From NCBI GenBank assembly GCA_900314885.1, contig OMWY01000005.1, positions 1 through 64,000 of the forward strand: 64,000 nt of DNA, given 5' to 3'. How positions within the stretch are numbered: the first letter of the stretch is position 1; each line of letters starts with the position of its first letter. The notes below the pieces were generated by a model. The model was not told where the DNA came from. It searched no databases and was given only the letters and a program-made list of their open reading frames with translations. Source of the DNA: an uncultured Eubacteriales bacterium. Its GTDB lineage: Bacteria > Bacillota > Clostridia > Lachnospirales > Lachnospiraceae. A program made the position numbers and the translations under genes. Positions 54,822-63,487 of the stretch are shown here, piece by piece.

Positions 54822-55433
54822 ATGAAGAAAAAAATAGCAATTTTACTTATATTGGGAATTACTGCCGCAATAGGTGGCTGCTCGGGAGCTTCGAAGGAGC
54901 TGACACTTGAAAATGTGGATGAGCAGGCTGCCTTCGTCAGGAAGGACGGCAGCATCCAGGTTGCCTACGTGGAGGATTTTAACAGTCCTGACTATGACCT
55001 CTCTGAGCTTGATACCTACATCCATGGGGCGATGGAGGATTTTAACGCTGTAAATGGGGTCGACGCGGTATCTCTTTCGGCTATCGGACTTGAAAACGGA
55101 CGAGTAAAGACCGTCTTCACATTTAAGAATGACGACACCTACGAGAAGTTTGAGATCCGCGCGGATGGCTCAGACATTTACACGATGGACGGTTCTGAGG
55201 CGCTGACGAAGTATTCGGATGTGAGCTTCTACTCGGCTAAGAGTGAATCGGCTGAGATGCAGAAGGGGTCGGAGATAATTAACGCTGACAAGTCATTTGT
55301 AATTGAGGCAAATGGTCCGATAACTCTCGAAACCTACGGTAAAATAAAATATTACACAGCGGGAAAGCTCCGTGACAGCAGGCACCTTGTCCTGTCAGAG
55401 GGCCAGAACGCGGTGATTATTATAAATAAGTAA
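54822..55433 (+). CDS. Lipoprotein of unknown function
   Basis: The 203-residue protein begins with a lipoprotein signal peptide; the lipobox IGGC places the lipid-modified cysteine at residue 20. The mature part is a mixed alpha/beta domain without recognised family or catalytic motif. It follows recO by 18 bp and precedes glyS by 44 bp. A small hairpin (AAGTCCCG and CGGGCTT, 55440-55459) separates it from glyS and has no T-run. Confidence 0.75.
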   Translation: MKKKIAILLILGITAAIGGCSGASKELTLENVDEQAAFVRKDGSIQVAYVEDFNSPDYDLSELDTYIHGAMEDFNAVNGVDAVSLSAIGLENGRVKTVFTFKNDDTYEKFEIRADGSDIYTMDGSEALTKYSDVSFYSAKSESAEMQKGSEIINADKSFVIEANGPITLETYGKIKYYTAGKLRDSRHLVLSEGQNAVIIINK

Positions 55434-55477
55434 AGGTTGAAGTCCCGCTAAACGGGCTTCCGTATAGGAGTACAAAA

Positions 55478-56866
55478 ATGGAAAAGACTATGGACAAGAT
55501 CGTAGCTCTCGCTAAGGCGCGCGGATTCGTATATCCGGGCTCTGAGATCTACGGCGGACTCGCCAATACCTGGGATTACGGAAATCTCGGTGTCGAGTTT
55601 AAGAACAATGTAAAAAAAGCCTGGTGGAAGAAGTTTATCACCGAGAATCCATACAACGTGGGAGTTGACTGCGCTATCCTCATGAATCCTCAGACCTGGG
55701 TAGCTTCAGGCCACCTCGGCAACTTCTCCGATCCTCTTATGGACTGTAAGGAGTGCCACGAGCGTTTCAGGGCTGATAAGCTCATAGAGGACTTCGCGGC
55801 TGAAAATAATATAGATCTCGGCGGCAGCGTCGATGGCTGGAGTCAGCAGCAGATGAAGGACTTCATAGAGGAGCACAATGTTCCTTGTCCTTCATGCGGC
55901 AAGCACAATTTTACCGATATCCGCCAGTTTAACCTTATGTTTAAGACATTCCAGGGTGTAACAGAGGGAGCGAAGGATGCTGTTTACCTTCGTCCTGAGA
56001 CAGCACAGGGGATATTTGTAAATTTCAAGAACGTACAGAGAACCTCGAGGAAGAAGATTCCTTTCGGAATAGGCCAGATCGGTAAATCCTTCAGAAATGA
56101 GATTACACCGGGCAACTTCACCTTCCGTACACGTGAGTTCGAGCAGATGGAGCTTGAGTTCTTCTGTGAGCCTGATACCGACCTTGAGTGGTTTGATTAC
56201 TGGAGGAGCTTCTGCCGTGACTGGCTTCTTTCTCTCGGAATGAAGAAGGAAGAGATGCGTCTTCGTGACCATGAGAAGGCAGAGCTTTCATTCTACTCTA
56301 AGGCCACTACCGATATAGAGTTCTTATTCCCATTCGGCTGGGGCGAGCTCTGGGGCATAGCTGACAGAACCAATTACGACCTGTCAAGACATCAGGAGGT
56401 TTCAGGCGAGCCTATGGAGTACTTTGATGATGTTAAGAATAAGAAGTACATTCCATACGTAATCGAGCCTTCACTCGGCGCTGACCGTGTGGCTCTCGCC
56501 TTCCTCTGCGGAGCATATGACGAGGAGGAGCTTGAGGGTGGCGACGTACGTACCGTCCTTCATCTCCATCCGGCTCTTGCTCCTGTCAAGGTCGCTGTGC
56601 TTCCGCTTTCTAAGAAGCTTGGTGAGCCTGCCGAGAAGCTTTATCAGAGCCTCATCAAGAAATATAACTGCGAGTATGATGACCGCGGAGCTATAGGCAA
56701 GCGCTACAGAAGACAGGATGAAATCGGAACTCCTTATTGCATTACTTATGATTTCGATTCTGAAAATGACGGCGCTGTTACCATCCGTGACAGGGATTCC
56801 ATGCAGCAGGAAAGAGTAAGCATCGATAAGCTTGATGAATATTTCGAAGGCAAGTTTGAATTTTAA
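55478..56866 (+). CDS. glyS: Glycyl-tRNA synthetase, alpha2 dimeric type
   Basis: The 462-residue class II enzyme is of the single-chain dimeric type (as in Bacillus neighbours such as Clostridium and in eukaryotes), not the alpha2-beta2 type. [13 protein letters not shown] lies near 28-40, motif 2 is in [21 protein letters not shown], and motif 3 in [13 protein letters not shown]. An insertion with CKECH and CPSCGKH (residues about 90-150) is a probable zinc site. GGAG at 55466-55469 precedes the ATG. No T-box leader is present. Confidence 0.95.
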   Translation: MEKTMDKIVALAKARGFVYPGSEIYGGLANTWDYGNLGVEFKNNVKKAWWKKFITENPYNVGVDCAILMNPQTWVASGHLGNFSDPLMDCKECHERFRADKLIEDFAAENNIDLGGSVDGWSQQQMKDFIEEHNVPCPSCGKHNFTDIRQFNLMFKTFQGVTEGAKDAVYLRPETAQGIFVNFKNVQRTSRKKIPFGIGQIGKSFRNEITPGNFTFRTREFEQMELEFFCEPDTDLEWFDYWRSFCRDWLLSLGMKKEEMRLRDHEKAELSFYSKATTDIEFLFPFGWGELWGIADRTNYDLSRHQEVSGEPMEYFDDVKNKKYIPYVIEPSLGADRVALAFLCGAYDEEELEGGDVRTVLHLHPALAPVKVAVLPLSKKLGEPAEKLYQSLIKKYNCEYDDRGAIGKRYRRQDEIGTPYCITYDFDSENDGAVTIRDRDSMQQERVSIDKLDEYFEGKFEF

Positions 56867-56911
56867 TAAAAATGTTCACAAAAAGTCTTTATTTACACTG
56901 ACGTTATGTGA

Positions 56912-56917
56912 TATAAT
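56912..56917 (+). promoter_or_regulatory. -10 box of ppdK
   Basis: TATAAT at 56912-56917 lies 57 bp before the ATG. The nearest -35 candidates (TTATTT or TTTATT near 56888-56894) are weak. Confidence 0.55.
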
Positions 56918-56974
56918 GGAAAAAGGCATGAACAAACCAGTTCATTGCAGCCAAAATCAGGAGGAAAAATAACA

Positions 56975-59608
56975 ATGGCAAAGAAATGGGTCTATGACTT
57001 TGCGGAAGGCAACAAGGACATGCGTGAGCTCCTTGGTGGTAAAGGTGCTAACCTTTGCGAGATGACAAACATCGGTCTTCCGGTACCTAAGGGCTTTACA
57101 ATCACAACAGAGGCCTGCACTCAGTATTATGAGGATGGCAGGGAAATCAACGCTGAGATCAGAAAAGAGATCGAAGAGCATGTTGATAAGCTTGAGAAGG
57201 ATACCGGCAAGAAGTTCGGTGACAAGGAGAATCCTCTTCTTGTATCAGTTCGTTCAGGTGCGCGCGCATCTATGCCTGGTATGATGGATACCATCCTTAA
57301 CCTTGGTATCAACCGCGAGTTAGTTGACACACTCGCTAAGAAGTCCGGCAATGAGCGTTGGGCTTGGGACTGCTATAGAAGATTTATCCAGATGTTCTCA
57401 GACGTCGTTATGGGCGTAAGCAAGAGCGAGTTCGAGAAGCTCATCGACGCTAAGAAGAAGGAAAAGGGCGTTGAGGCCGATGTAGATCTTAACGCTAAGG
57501 ACCTTGAGGATCTTGCTGATCAGTTCAAGGCTATGTATAAGAAGACAATCGGAAGCGATTTCCCTGAAGATCCTAAGGTACAGCTTGATGAAGCTATCAA
57601 GGCTGTATTCAGATCATGGGACAACCCACGTGCTAACGTATATCGTCGTGACAATGATATCCCTTATTCATGGGGTACCGCTGTTAACGTAGTAGAGATG
57701 GTATTCGGTAACATGGGTGATGATTCAGGTTCAGGTGTTGCTTTCTCACGTGACCCTGCTACAGGCGAGAACAAGTTTTACGCTGAGGTTCTTATGAACG
57801 CTCAGGGCGAGGACGTTGTTTCAGGTGCCCGTACACCTATGAAGATCGAAGAGATTAAGAAGACTCTTCCTGCTATCTATGACGAGCTCATTTCTATTTC
57901 AAACAAGCTCGAGGATCACTACAGAGACATGCAGGATATGGAGTTCACCATCGAGCATGGTAAGCTCTTCATGCTTCAGTGCCGTAACGGTAAGAGAACT
58001 GCTAAGGCCGCTCTTAAGATTGCGTGCGACCTCGTTAAGGAAGGTAAGATCGACGAGAAGACAGCTCTTCTTCAGGTAGATCCTCGTAACCTTGATACAC
58101 TTCTTCACGGCTCATTCAGCAAGTCAGTAGTTAAGAGCGCAAAGCAGATCGGTAAGGGTCTTCCTGCAGCTCCGGGCGCAGCTTGCGGTAAGATCGTCTT
58201 CACAGCTGAGAAGGCTAAGGCTGACGCGGCTAAGGGCGAGAAGGTCGTACTTGTTCGTCTTGAGACAAGCCCTGAAGATATCGAGGGTATGAAGGCAGCT
58301 CAGGGTATACTTACAGCTCGTGGCGGTATGACAAGCCATGCAGCAGTTGTTGCCCGTGGTATGGGTGCTTGCTGTGTAGCAGGATGCAAGGATATCGTAT
58401 TCGCTGAGGATGAGAAGAGCTTCACACTTGGTGGAAATACATACAAGGAAGGCGATGTAATTTCCTTCGACGGTTCTACAGGTAACATCTATGATGGCGC
58501 TCTTGAGGTTCAGGAAGGCGCAATCGAGGATGAAGACTTCGCTACGATGATGAAGTGGGCTGACAAGTATAAGACTATGGATGTCCGCACAAACGCTGAT
58601 ACTCCTGCTGACGCTAAGAAGGCAAGAGAGCTCGGCGCTCAGGGTATCGGTCTCTGCCGTACAGAGCATATGTTCTTCCAGGGCAACAGAATTGACGCAT
58701 TCCGTGAAATGATCGTTTCTGATACCAAGGAAGAGAGAGAGGCAGCTCTTGACAAGATTCTTCCTCTTCAGCAGGGAGATTTCGAGCAGCTCTTCGAGGC
58801 TATGGAAGGTGACCCTGTTACTATCCGTTTCCTTGACCCACCTCTTCATGAATTCGTTCCTAAGACAGAGGAAGATATCGAGAAGCTCGCTAAGACCAAG
58901 GGCAAGAGCGTAGACGAGATTAAGGGTATCATCGCGGGACTTAAGGAAGCTAACCCTATGATGGGTCATCGTGGATGCCGTCTTCCTATCACATATCCTG
59001 AAATCGCTGTTATGCAGACAAAGGCAGTTATCCGCGCGGCTCTTAATGTTCAGAAGAAGCACGCTGACTGGAAGATCGTTCCTGAGCTTGAGGTTCCTCT
59101 TGTAGGTATCGACAAGGAAATGAAGTTCGTTAAGGACATCATCGTTAAGACTGCTGATGAAGAGCTTAAGGCAGCAGGATCTAACATGGAGTACAAGGTT
59201 GGTACCATGATCGAGATCCCAAGAGCTGCTCTTACAGCTGACAATATCGCTAAGGAAGCCGCGTTCTTCTGCTTCGGTACTAACGACCTTACACAGATGA
59301 CATTCGGTTTCTCACGTGATGACGCAGGTAAGTTCCTTGATTCTTACTATGATGAGAAGATCCTTGAGAACGATCCATTCGCTAAGCTTGATACAGAGGG
59401 CGTTGGCAAGCTTATGAAGATGGCTGTTGAACTTGGACGCGGCACCAACAAGGATCTTAAGGTTGGTATCTGCGGCGAGCACGGCGGCGATCCTTCAAGT
59501 GTTGAGTTCTGCAACAGCATCGGACTTGACTATGTAAGCTGCTCACCATTCCGTGTACCTATCGCAAGACTTGCGGCAGCACAGGCAGCAATTAAGCAGT
59601 CTAAGTAA
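56975..59608 (+). CDS. ppdK: Pyruvate phosphate dikinase
   Basis: PPDK interconverts PEP, AMP and PPi with pyruvate, ATP and Pi, and in anaerobes saves energy in glycolysis or supports gluconeogenesis. The 877-residue protein has the ATP-grasp N-terminus (GGKGANLCEM), the phosphohistidine H455 in GGMTSHAAVVARG (the same number as in Clostridium symbiosum PPDK), and the PEP domain with the general-acid C833 in GICGEHGGD. AGGAGG at 56961-56966 selects ATG 56975. Codon choice (GCT, GGT, CTT, CGT) is strongly biased as for very highly expressed genes. Confidence 0.97.
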   Translation: MAKKWVYDFAEGNKDMRELLGGKGANLCEMTNIGLPVPKGFTITTEACTQYYEDGREINAEIRKEIEEHVDKLEKDTGKKFGDKENPLLVSVRSGARASMPGMMDTILNLGINRELVDTLAKKSGNERWAWDCYRRFIQMFSDVVMGVSKSEFEKLIDAKKKEKGVEADVDLNAKDLEDLADQFKAMYKKTIGSDFPEDPKVQLDEAIKAVFRSWDNPRANVYRRDNDIPYSWGTAVNVVEMVFGNMGDDSGSGVAFSRDPATGENKFYAEVLMNAQGEDVVSGARTPMKIEEIKKTLPAIYDELISISNKLEDHYRDMQDMEFTIEHGKLFMLQCRNGKRTAKAALKIACDLVKEGKIDEKTALLQVDPRNLDTLLHGSFSKSVVKSAKQIGKGLPAAPGAACGKIVFTAEKAKADAAKGEKVVLVRLETSPEDIEGMKAAQGILTARGGMTSHAAVVARGMGACCVAGCKDIVFAEDEKSFTLGGNTYKEGDVISFDGSTGNIYDGALEVQEGAIEDEDFATMMKWADKYKTMDVRTNADTPADAKKARELGAQGIGLCRTEHMFFQGNRIDAFREMIVSDTKEEREAALDKILPLQQGDFEQLFEAMEGDPVTIRFLDPPLHEFVPKTEEDIEKLAKTKGKSVDEIKGIIAGLKEANPMMGHRGCRLPITYPEIAVMQTKAVIRAALNVQKKHADWKIVPELEVPLVGIDKEMKFVKDIIVKTADEELKAAGSNMEYKVGTMIEIPRAALTADNIAKEAAFFCFGTNDLTQMTFGFSRDDAGKFLDSYYDEKILENDPFAKLDTEGVGKLMKMAVELGRGTNKDLKVGICGEHGGDPSSVEFCNSIGLDYVSCSPFRVPIARLAAAQAAIKQSK

Positions 59609-59638
59609 GCTCCGAAAGCGCTTACAGCATATAAAATA

Positions 59639-59673
59639 CAATAGGCGGACCTATAGCGGGTCCGCCTATTTTC
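59639..59673 (+). terminator. Terminator of ppdK
   Basis: ATAGGCGGACC (59641-59651) pairs with GGTCCGCCTAT (59659-59669) over 11 bp around a 7-nt loop, followed by TTTTC. Confidence 0.88.
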
Positions 59674-59692
59674 TTAGGATAAAGGAGGCGCT

Positions 59693-60691
59693 ATGTACTC
59701 AGCAAATCCATCCCGTTATGAGACCATGAAGTATAACCGTGTCGGGGTCAGCGGCCTGCTTCTTCCTGAAGTATCGCTTGGTCTCTGGCATAATTTCGGC
59801 ACACACGATGACTTTAACATCATGCGTGACCTCATTAAGACAGCCTTTGATAACGGAATAACTCATTTTGACCTTGCGAACAATTACGGACCGATCCCGG
59901 GCTCCGCTGAGGTAAACTTCGGAAGGATTCTTGCCACGGAGCTTGCGTCATATAGAGACGAGCTCATCATTTCAACCAAGGCGGGCTATTATATGTGGCC
60001 GGGCCCTTACGGAGATCGCGGGAGCAAGAAATATCTCGTGGCGAGCCTCGATCAGAGTCTTAAGAGGATGGGACTTGATTATGTGGATATATTCTACCAT
60101 CATAGAATGGACCCGGATACCCCACTTGAGGAAACCTGCGAAGCCCTCGACGGTATAGTCAGAAGTGGAAAGGCGCTCTATATAGGACTGTCAAATTATG
60201 ACGGGGAGACGATGACCAGGGCGGTCAATATATTTAAAGAGCTCCATACTCCGTTTATTATCAACCAGAACCGCTATAATATTTTTGACAGGTTCATAGA
60301 GAAAAATGGCCTTGCAAATGCGGCGAAGCGCGAAGGTAAGGGCATCATAACATTTTCTCCTCTCGACCAGGGGCAGCTTACCGACAGGTACCTTGATGGA
60401 ATTCCCGATGATTCGAGGGCTAAGCGTGAGGGCAGCTTCTTAAAGGTTAAGGACGTCTCCGAAAAGAAGATAAAGCGTGTCCGCGAAATGAAGGTTATGG
60501 CCGAAGAAAGAGGGCAGACCATGGCTGAAATGGCGCTCACGTGGGTGCTTTCTCATGATTATGTGACGAGCGTTCTCATAGGAGCCAGTAAGCCGAGCCA
60601 GATCCTCGACAATATTAAGATTGTTAACCAGCCGCGTCTTACACCTGTAGAAATGGAAAAGATAGACGAAATAGTTGGAAGTATGAAATAA
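59693..60691 (+). CDS. Aldo-keto reductase, YghZ (AKR14)-like
   Basis: The 332-residue TIM-barrel oxidoreductase has the AKR tetrad in FDLANNYG (Asp and Tyr), STKAGYYMWPGPYGDRGS (Lys) and YHHRMDPDTP (His). The GPYGDRGSKKYL and NRYNIFDRFIE segments are typical of YghZ/Gpr, which reduces L-glyceraldehyde 3-phosphate and methylglyoxal with NADPH. A role in aldehyde detoxification fits, but the substrate is inferred. AAAGGAGG at 59681-59688 precedes the start. Confidence 0.9.
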   Translation: MYSANPSRYETMKYNRVGVSGLLLPEVSLGLWHNFGTHDDFNIMRDLIKTAFDNGITHFDLANNYGPIPGSAEVNFGRILATELASYRDELIISTKAGYYMWPGPYGDRGSKKYLVASLDQSLKRMGLDYVDIFYHHRMDPDTPLEETCEALDGIVRSGKALYIGLSNYDGETMTRAVNIFKELHTPFIINQNRYNIFDRFIEKNGLANAAKREGKGIITFSPLDQGQLTDRYLDGIPDDSRAKREGSFLKVKDVSEKKIKRVREMKVMAEERGQTMAEMALTWVLSHDYVTSVLIGASKPSQILDNIKIVNQPRLTPVEMEKIDEIVGSMK

Positions 60692-60706
60692 AATACAAAA
60701 TTTTCT

Positions 60707-60735
60707 TTGACATTTGGGGAATTATGGGGTATAAT
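60707..60735 (+). promoter_or_regulatory. Consensus promoter of the L25/Ctc transcript
   Basis: TTGACA at 60707-60712 and TATAAT at 60730-60735, both perfect, are 17 bp apart and set a start near 60742, about 278 nt before the gene. Confidence 0.92.
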
Positions 60736-60741
60736 ACGTGT

Positions 60742-61005
60742 GTAACTTAACAACCGTACTTAACAAACCTTGAGATTGTCCAGGTGGGGCTTTCATCAGA
60801 AGGTTGCTAAGCACCTGTGGTCTGGCGGGTTCTGCATACTACAGAAGTAGTTATTTACACCTTGTAAAGCAGGCATTGTGAGGATAACGATACTGTACGA
60901 GCGTCAGATCCGGGGTGTGCAGGATTGCTTTGAAGTGCGCTGGGACGCAAGTCCACAGGTAACGGCACATTTCAAAGTGATCCGAAGACACTCTGCGCAG
61001 ATTTT
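60742..61005 (+). ncRNA. Long structured leader RNA upstream of L25/Ctc, possible raiA-type motif
   Basis: The 278 bp between promoter and gene have no coding frame but several helices: CAGGTG with CACCTG (60782 to 60816 region), TTCTG/CAGAA, TTTAC/GTAAA, and a strong closing helix CTTTGAAGTGC with GCACATTTCAAAG around 60929-60980. That helix sits inside GGTGT-GGAT pairing with ATCC-ACAC. The compact shape and length recall the raiA-motif RNA of Firmicutes, but I cannot confirm the consensus from memory. It may also be an autoregulatory r-protein leader or a stand-alone RNA. Confidence 0.55.
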
Positions 61006-61019
61006 GGAGGAAAAGTCAA

Positions 61020-61649
61020 ATGAATACTTTAAAAGCTGAGAAGAGAGATTTAGCCATTAAAGCAAAGAAGCTGAGAAGGCAGGGTCTCGTAACCGGCTCA
61101 ATTTTCGGTAAGGACATGGACGGCGCCGTAGCTATCCAGATGGATAAGAAGGACGTCGATCGCCTTCTCAGAACAGATAATAAGGGTTCTCAGGTATCTA
61201 TTGAGATAGGTTCTGAAAAGCATCTCTGCCTTATCAAGGAGATTCAGTTCGATACTCTTAAGGGTACAGTAACTGAGCTCGATTTCCAGGCACTGAACGC
61301 TAACGAGAAGGTTCGTTCACAGGCCGAGATTATTCTCGTTGATCCTGATGTAAGGAACGAAGGTATCGTTGAGCAGCATATCGAAGCTGTTGAGTTCAGA
61401 GCATATCCTAAGGATCTTGTAGACCGTATTAAGATTGATATGAAGCCTTACAAGATCGGTGATGTTATCAAGGTTTCTGATCTTGAGATCGCTAAGAATC
61501 CTGATATTCACCTTATTACACCTGCTGATGAGATCGTTGTATCTGTATCAGAGATTCACAACACTGTTGAGGAACCTGCGGCAGATGCTACAACAAGTGA
61601 TGCAGCAGCCCCTGCGGCTGATGCGGCAGCTCCTGCAGCTAAGGCATAA
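61020..61649 (+). CDS. rplY: 50S ribosomal protein L25 / general stress protein Ctc
   Basis: L25/Ctc binds 5S rRNA in the large subunit. The 209-residue long form has the N-terminal L25 beta-barrel (LRRQGLVTGSIFGKDMDG and the part through FDTLKGTVTELDFQALN), the TL5-type C-terminal domain (IVEQHIEAVEFRAYPKDLV) and an Ala/Pro-rich tail of about 25 residues. TTTGGAGG near 61002-61009 precedes ATG 61020. In Bacillus the longer Ctc is stress-induced; here expression probably depends on the structured leader. Confidence 0.93.
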   Translation: MNTLKAEKRDLAIKAKKLRRQGLVTGSIFGKDMDGAVAIQMDKKDVDRLLRTDNKGSQVSIEIGSEKHLCLIKEIQFDTLKGTVTELDFQALNANEKVRSQAEIILVDPDVRNEGIVEQHIEAVEFRAYPKDLVDRIKIDMKPYKIGDVIKVSDLEIAKNPDIHLITPADEIVVSVSEIHNTVEEPAADATTSDAAAPAADAAAPAAKA

Positions 61650-61672
61650 TAGGTTTAATAACGGAATTATAA

Positions 61673-61703
61673 AAGGCGGCCCAATTTGTGGGGCGCCTTT
61701 TTG
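61673..61703 (+). terminator. Terminator of the L25/Ctc gene
   Basis: AAGGCGGCCC and GGGGCGCCTT pair around a 7-nt loop and are followed by TTTTTG. Confidence 0.88.
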
Positions 61704-61714
61704 CTTGGATTAGT

Positions 61715-61771
61715 TAGTCGTAGCCCACTTTCCCAGCCTTCGGCTGGGCCCCTCTCTACGACAATAGACAA
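61715..61771 (-). repeat. GTCGTAGAGAGGG-family palindromic repeat, copy 2 (inverted)
   Basis: Reading the minus strand, TATTGTCGTAGAGAGGGG, a CCCAGCC-gaa-GGCTGGG hairpin and GGCTACGACTA follow in the same order as at 41881-41940. The central hairpin stem differs in sequence but keeps pairing, so the structure is conserved more than the bases. Confidence 0.82.
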
Positions 61772-61784
61772 TTGTCAAGAAAAC

Positions 61785-61828
61785 GTCAACTTTTAATAGT
61801 TGACATTTTCTATAATGTCATTTATAAT
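61785..61828 (+). promoter_or_regulatory. Consensus promoter with two overlapping palindromic operators
   Basis: TTGACA at 61800-61805 and TATAAT at 61823-61828 are 17 bp apart. The inverted repeat GTCAACT (61785-61791) / AGTTGAC (61798-61804) covers the -35 box, and TGACAT (61801-61806) / ATGTCA (61815-61820) fills the spacer. This implies tight repression or autoregulation of the HTH gene downstream. Confidence 0.75.
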
Positions 61829-61845
61829 CAAAGACAACAAAAGCA

Positions 61846-61885
61846 AAGGCGCTTGTGTAAATACACAGGCGCCTTAATTTATTTT
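61846..61885 (+). promoter_or_regulatory. Leader hairpin before the HTH gene, attenuator candidate
   Basis: AAGGCGC-tt-GTGT pairs with ACAC-a-GGCGCCTT (61846-61875), followed by AATTTATTTT. It lies inside the predicted leader, 28 bp before the ATG, and could end transcription early. Confidence 0.55.
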
Positions 61886-61902
61886 AATAAGGGAGGTAAC
61901 GC

Positions 61903-63354
61903 ATGGAAACAAGCCATTTGTCAACCATCATGAAGCTTCTGCAGCTCTCGAGCAAGGAACTCGCCGCAAGCCTCCATATAAACGTAACGCTCATAAGCAA
62001 GTATCGAAACCAGAAGCGCCGGTTGACAAAAGATCTGTCAACCGAGATTTCGAAGTATATAGTAAATGACTTCTGCGACGGATATACATGTTTACAAAGT
62101 ACACTGAAAGATTTGCTCGAGCCCTACAGCGATAAGAGCATAGAAGCTTACACAAATGAAGAGCTTGTGCCACTCCTGTCGGATTATCTGCTGGATGACG
62201 GTCAGGCGGATAAGGATATATTACCGGAAGCAAAGGCGAGAGCCTGGGAGACAAGCATCAGATGCTTCGCGGGGCTGCCGGGCTGGATAGATGTTACAAA
62301 CGCTTTTGCGGCAAGAGCCTTAAAGAGACAAGGAAGTGAAATATTAATCGGGGAATTCGTTTATTTCGACTATGAGAAAAAAGAAAATTATGAAATCTAC
62401 ACTCAGAGCAGCCGCATTTATATGGATCTTCTAAACTCCGGACATAAGCTCACGATAATCACAACCATGAAGGAAGAGTACCAGTCATACGAGGTTCTGA
62501 TAAAATGGCTGCAGCTCTACGCTATGGACAATATCGACGTCTACTATATAGACTTTAATGACGCCTGGGATTATCAGCAGAGCATTTTCGTAGAGGAAAA
62601 TGCCCAGGTCATCGTAAATCTGGACGCACACAGGGACTACGAAAAGGATGTGTATGTTCTTTCGGATGACAATTATATAGTGGATTATTATTACGGGATG
62701 CTGCGTGAAATGTTGACATACGCCCACCCGTTAATCGAGAAAATAAAAATCCACCATCAGGCGAGAGTCCGAAGCCAGATAGAAAAAAGGCTTATAGCGG
62801 GGCGGGCTGTTTATATGCTTGATTCGGTTCCTACATACAGGAACATGCCGGAGGAAATTCTCCTTGAGGTTCTTGATAAAAATAAAATCACCGGGAACCT
62901 CAGAGATGAGATTATGAAAAGCTATTACTGGTGGCAGAAATTTTATTCCGAAAATTCGATACGGTGCGTATTTGACATCGAAGAAACAAGAAAAAATCTG
63001 TCATCAAAGAAAATTATCGACTACGAACTATCGGCTATTACAGGAAAAAAGATCTACGTAACCGAGGAAGAAGAAAAAGTTCATTTTAAATATCTTCTCT
63101 ATGAAAATACCTGGAAATCGTTCCAGATAGCTTATTATCCGTTCAGCGAGCTGGAGCTTGTCTATCGCTACATAACTAAAATAGCGCAGGGGGATACGCT
63201 ATTAATTATGTGGAGTTCTATGAATTCAAAGAATTGCTTGCAATATCAGGAAACGTCATATATTGGGGGATGCAGCAGATACCTGAAACGCCTGTGGACG
63301 GGGCTTCCGACAGGTAACAGGAATAAAGACTGCTTCTATGAACGAGTGCTTTGA
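61903..63354 (+). CDS. HTH-domain protein of unknown function
   Basis: The 483-residue protein has an XRE/Cro-like helix-turn-helix at about 6-50 (SSKELAASLHINVTLISKYR). The rest, about 430 residues, is not recognised; residues 140-290 look alpha/beta with PLD-like sensor character (EILIGEFVYFDYEKK, then LTIITTMKEE), as in some large regulators, but the HKD motif is absent. GGGAGG at 61891-61896 precedes the ATG. Palindromic operators at its promoter and a further palindrome before the next ORF make a transcription regulator likely. It could control the mosaic ORF downstream. Confidence 0.6.
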   Translation: METSHLSTIMKLLQLSSKELAASLHINVTLISKYRNQKRRLTKDLSTEISKYIVNDFCDGYTCLQSTLKDLLEPYSDKSIEAYTNEELVPLLSDYLLDDGQADKDILPEAKARAWETSIRCFAGLPGWIDVTNAFAARALKRQGSEILIGEFVYFDYEKKENYEIYTQSSRIYMDLLNSGHKLTIITTMKEEYQSYEVLIKWLQLYAMDNIDVYYIDFNDAWDYQQSIFVEENAQVIVNLDAHRDYEKDVYVLSDDNYIVDYYYGMLREMLTYAHPLIEKIKIHHQARVRSQIEKRLIAGRAVYMLDSVPTYRNMPEEILLEVLDKNKITGNLRDEIMKSYYWWQKFYSENSIRCVFDIEETRKNLSSKKIIDYELSAITGKKIYVTEEEEKVHFKYLLYENTWKSFQIAYYPFSELELVYRYITKIAQGDTLLIMWSSMNSKNCLQYQETSYIGGCSRYLKRLWTGLPTGNRNKDCFYERVL

Positions 63355-63407
63355 AAAATGGCTTTCAAGGCGCGTCTAAAACTGTACCCATTAACTTCAC
63401 GTAACCA

Positions 63408-63434
63408 ATATTGATATAAAATATATATCAATAT
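63408..63434 (+). promoter_or_regulatory. 11-bp palindrome upstream of the mosaic ORF
   Basis: ATATTGATATA (63408-63418) and TATATCAATAT (63424-63434) are perfect arms with a 5-bp spacer, 54 bp before ATG 63488. The size and position suit a repressor operator. No clear -35/-10 pair was found around it. Confidence 0.6.
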
Positions 63435-63487
63435 ATCGAAATCACTGGTTCAAAATAAATGAAAGGAAGAGAGATAAGGACAAAAAA

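Noticed and set aside
55434..55477. T-box or other riboswitch before glyS
   Set aside because: The gap is 44 bp with one small hairpin, far too short for a T-box leader.
58124..59062. Minus-strand open frame of 312 codons opposite ppdK
   Set aside because: Antisense to a highly biased coding sequence; the bias suppresses stop codons on the other strand. No domain or start signal is seen.
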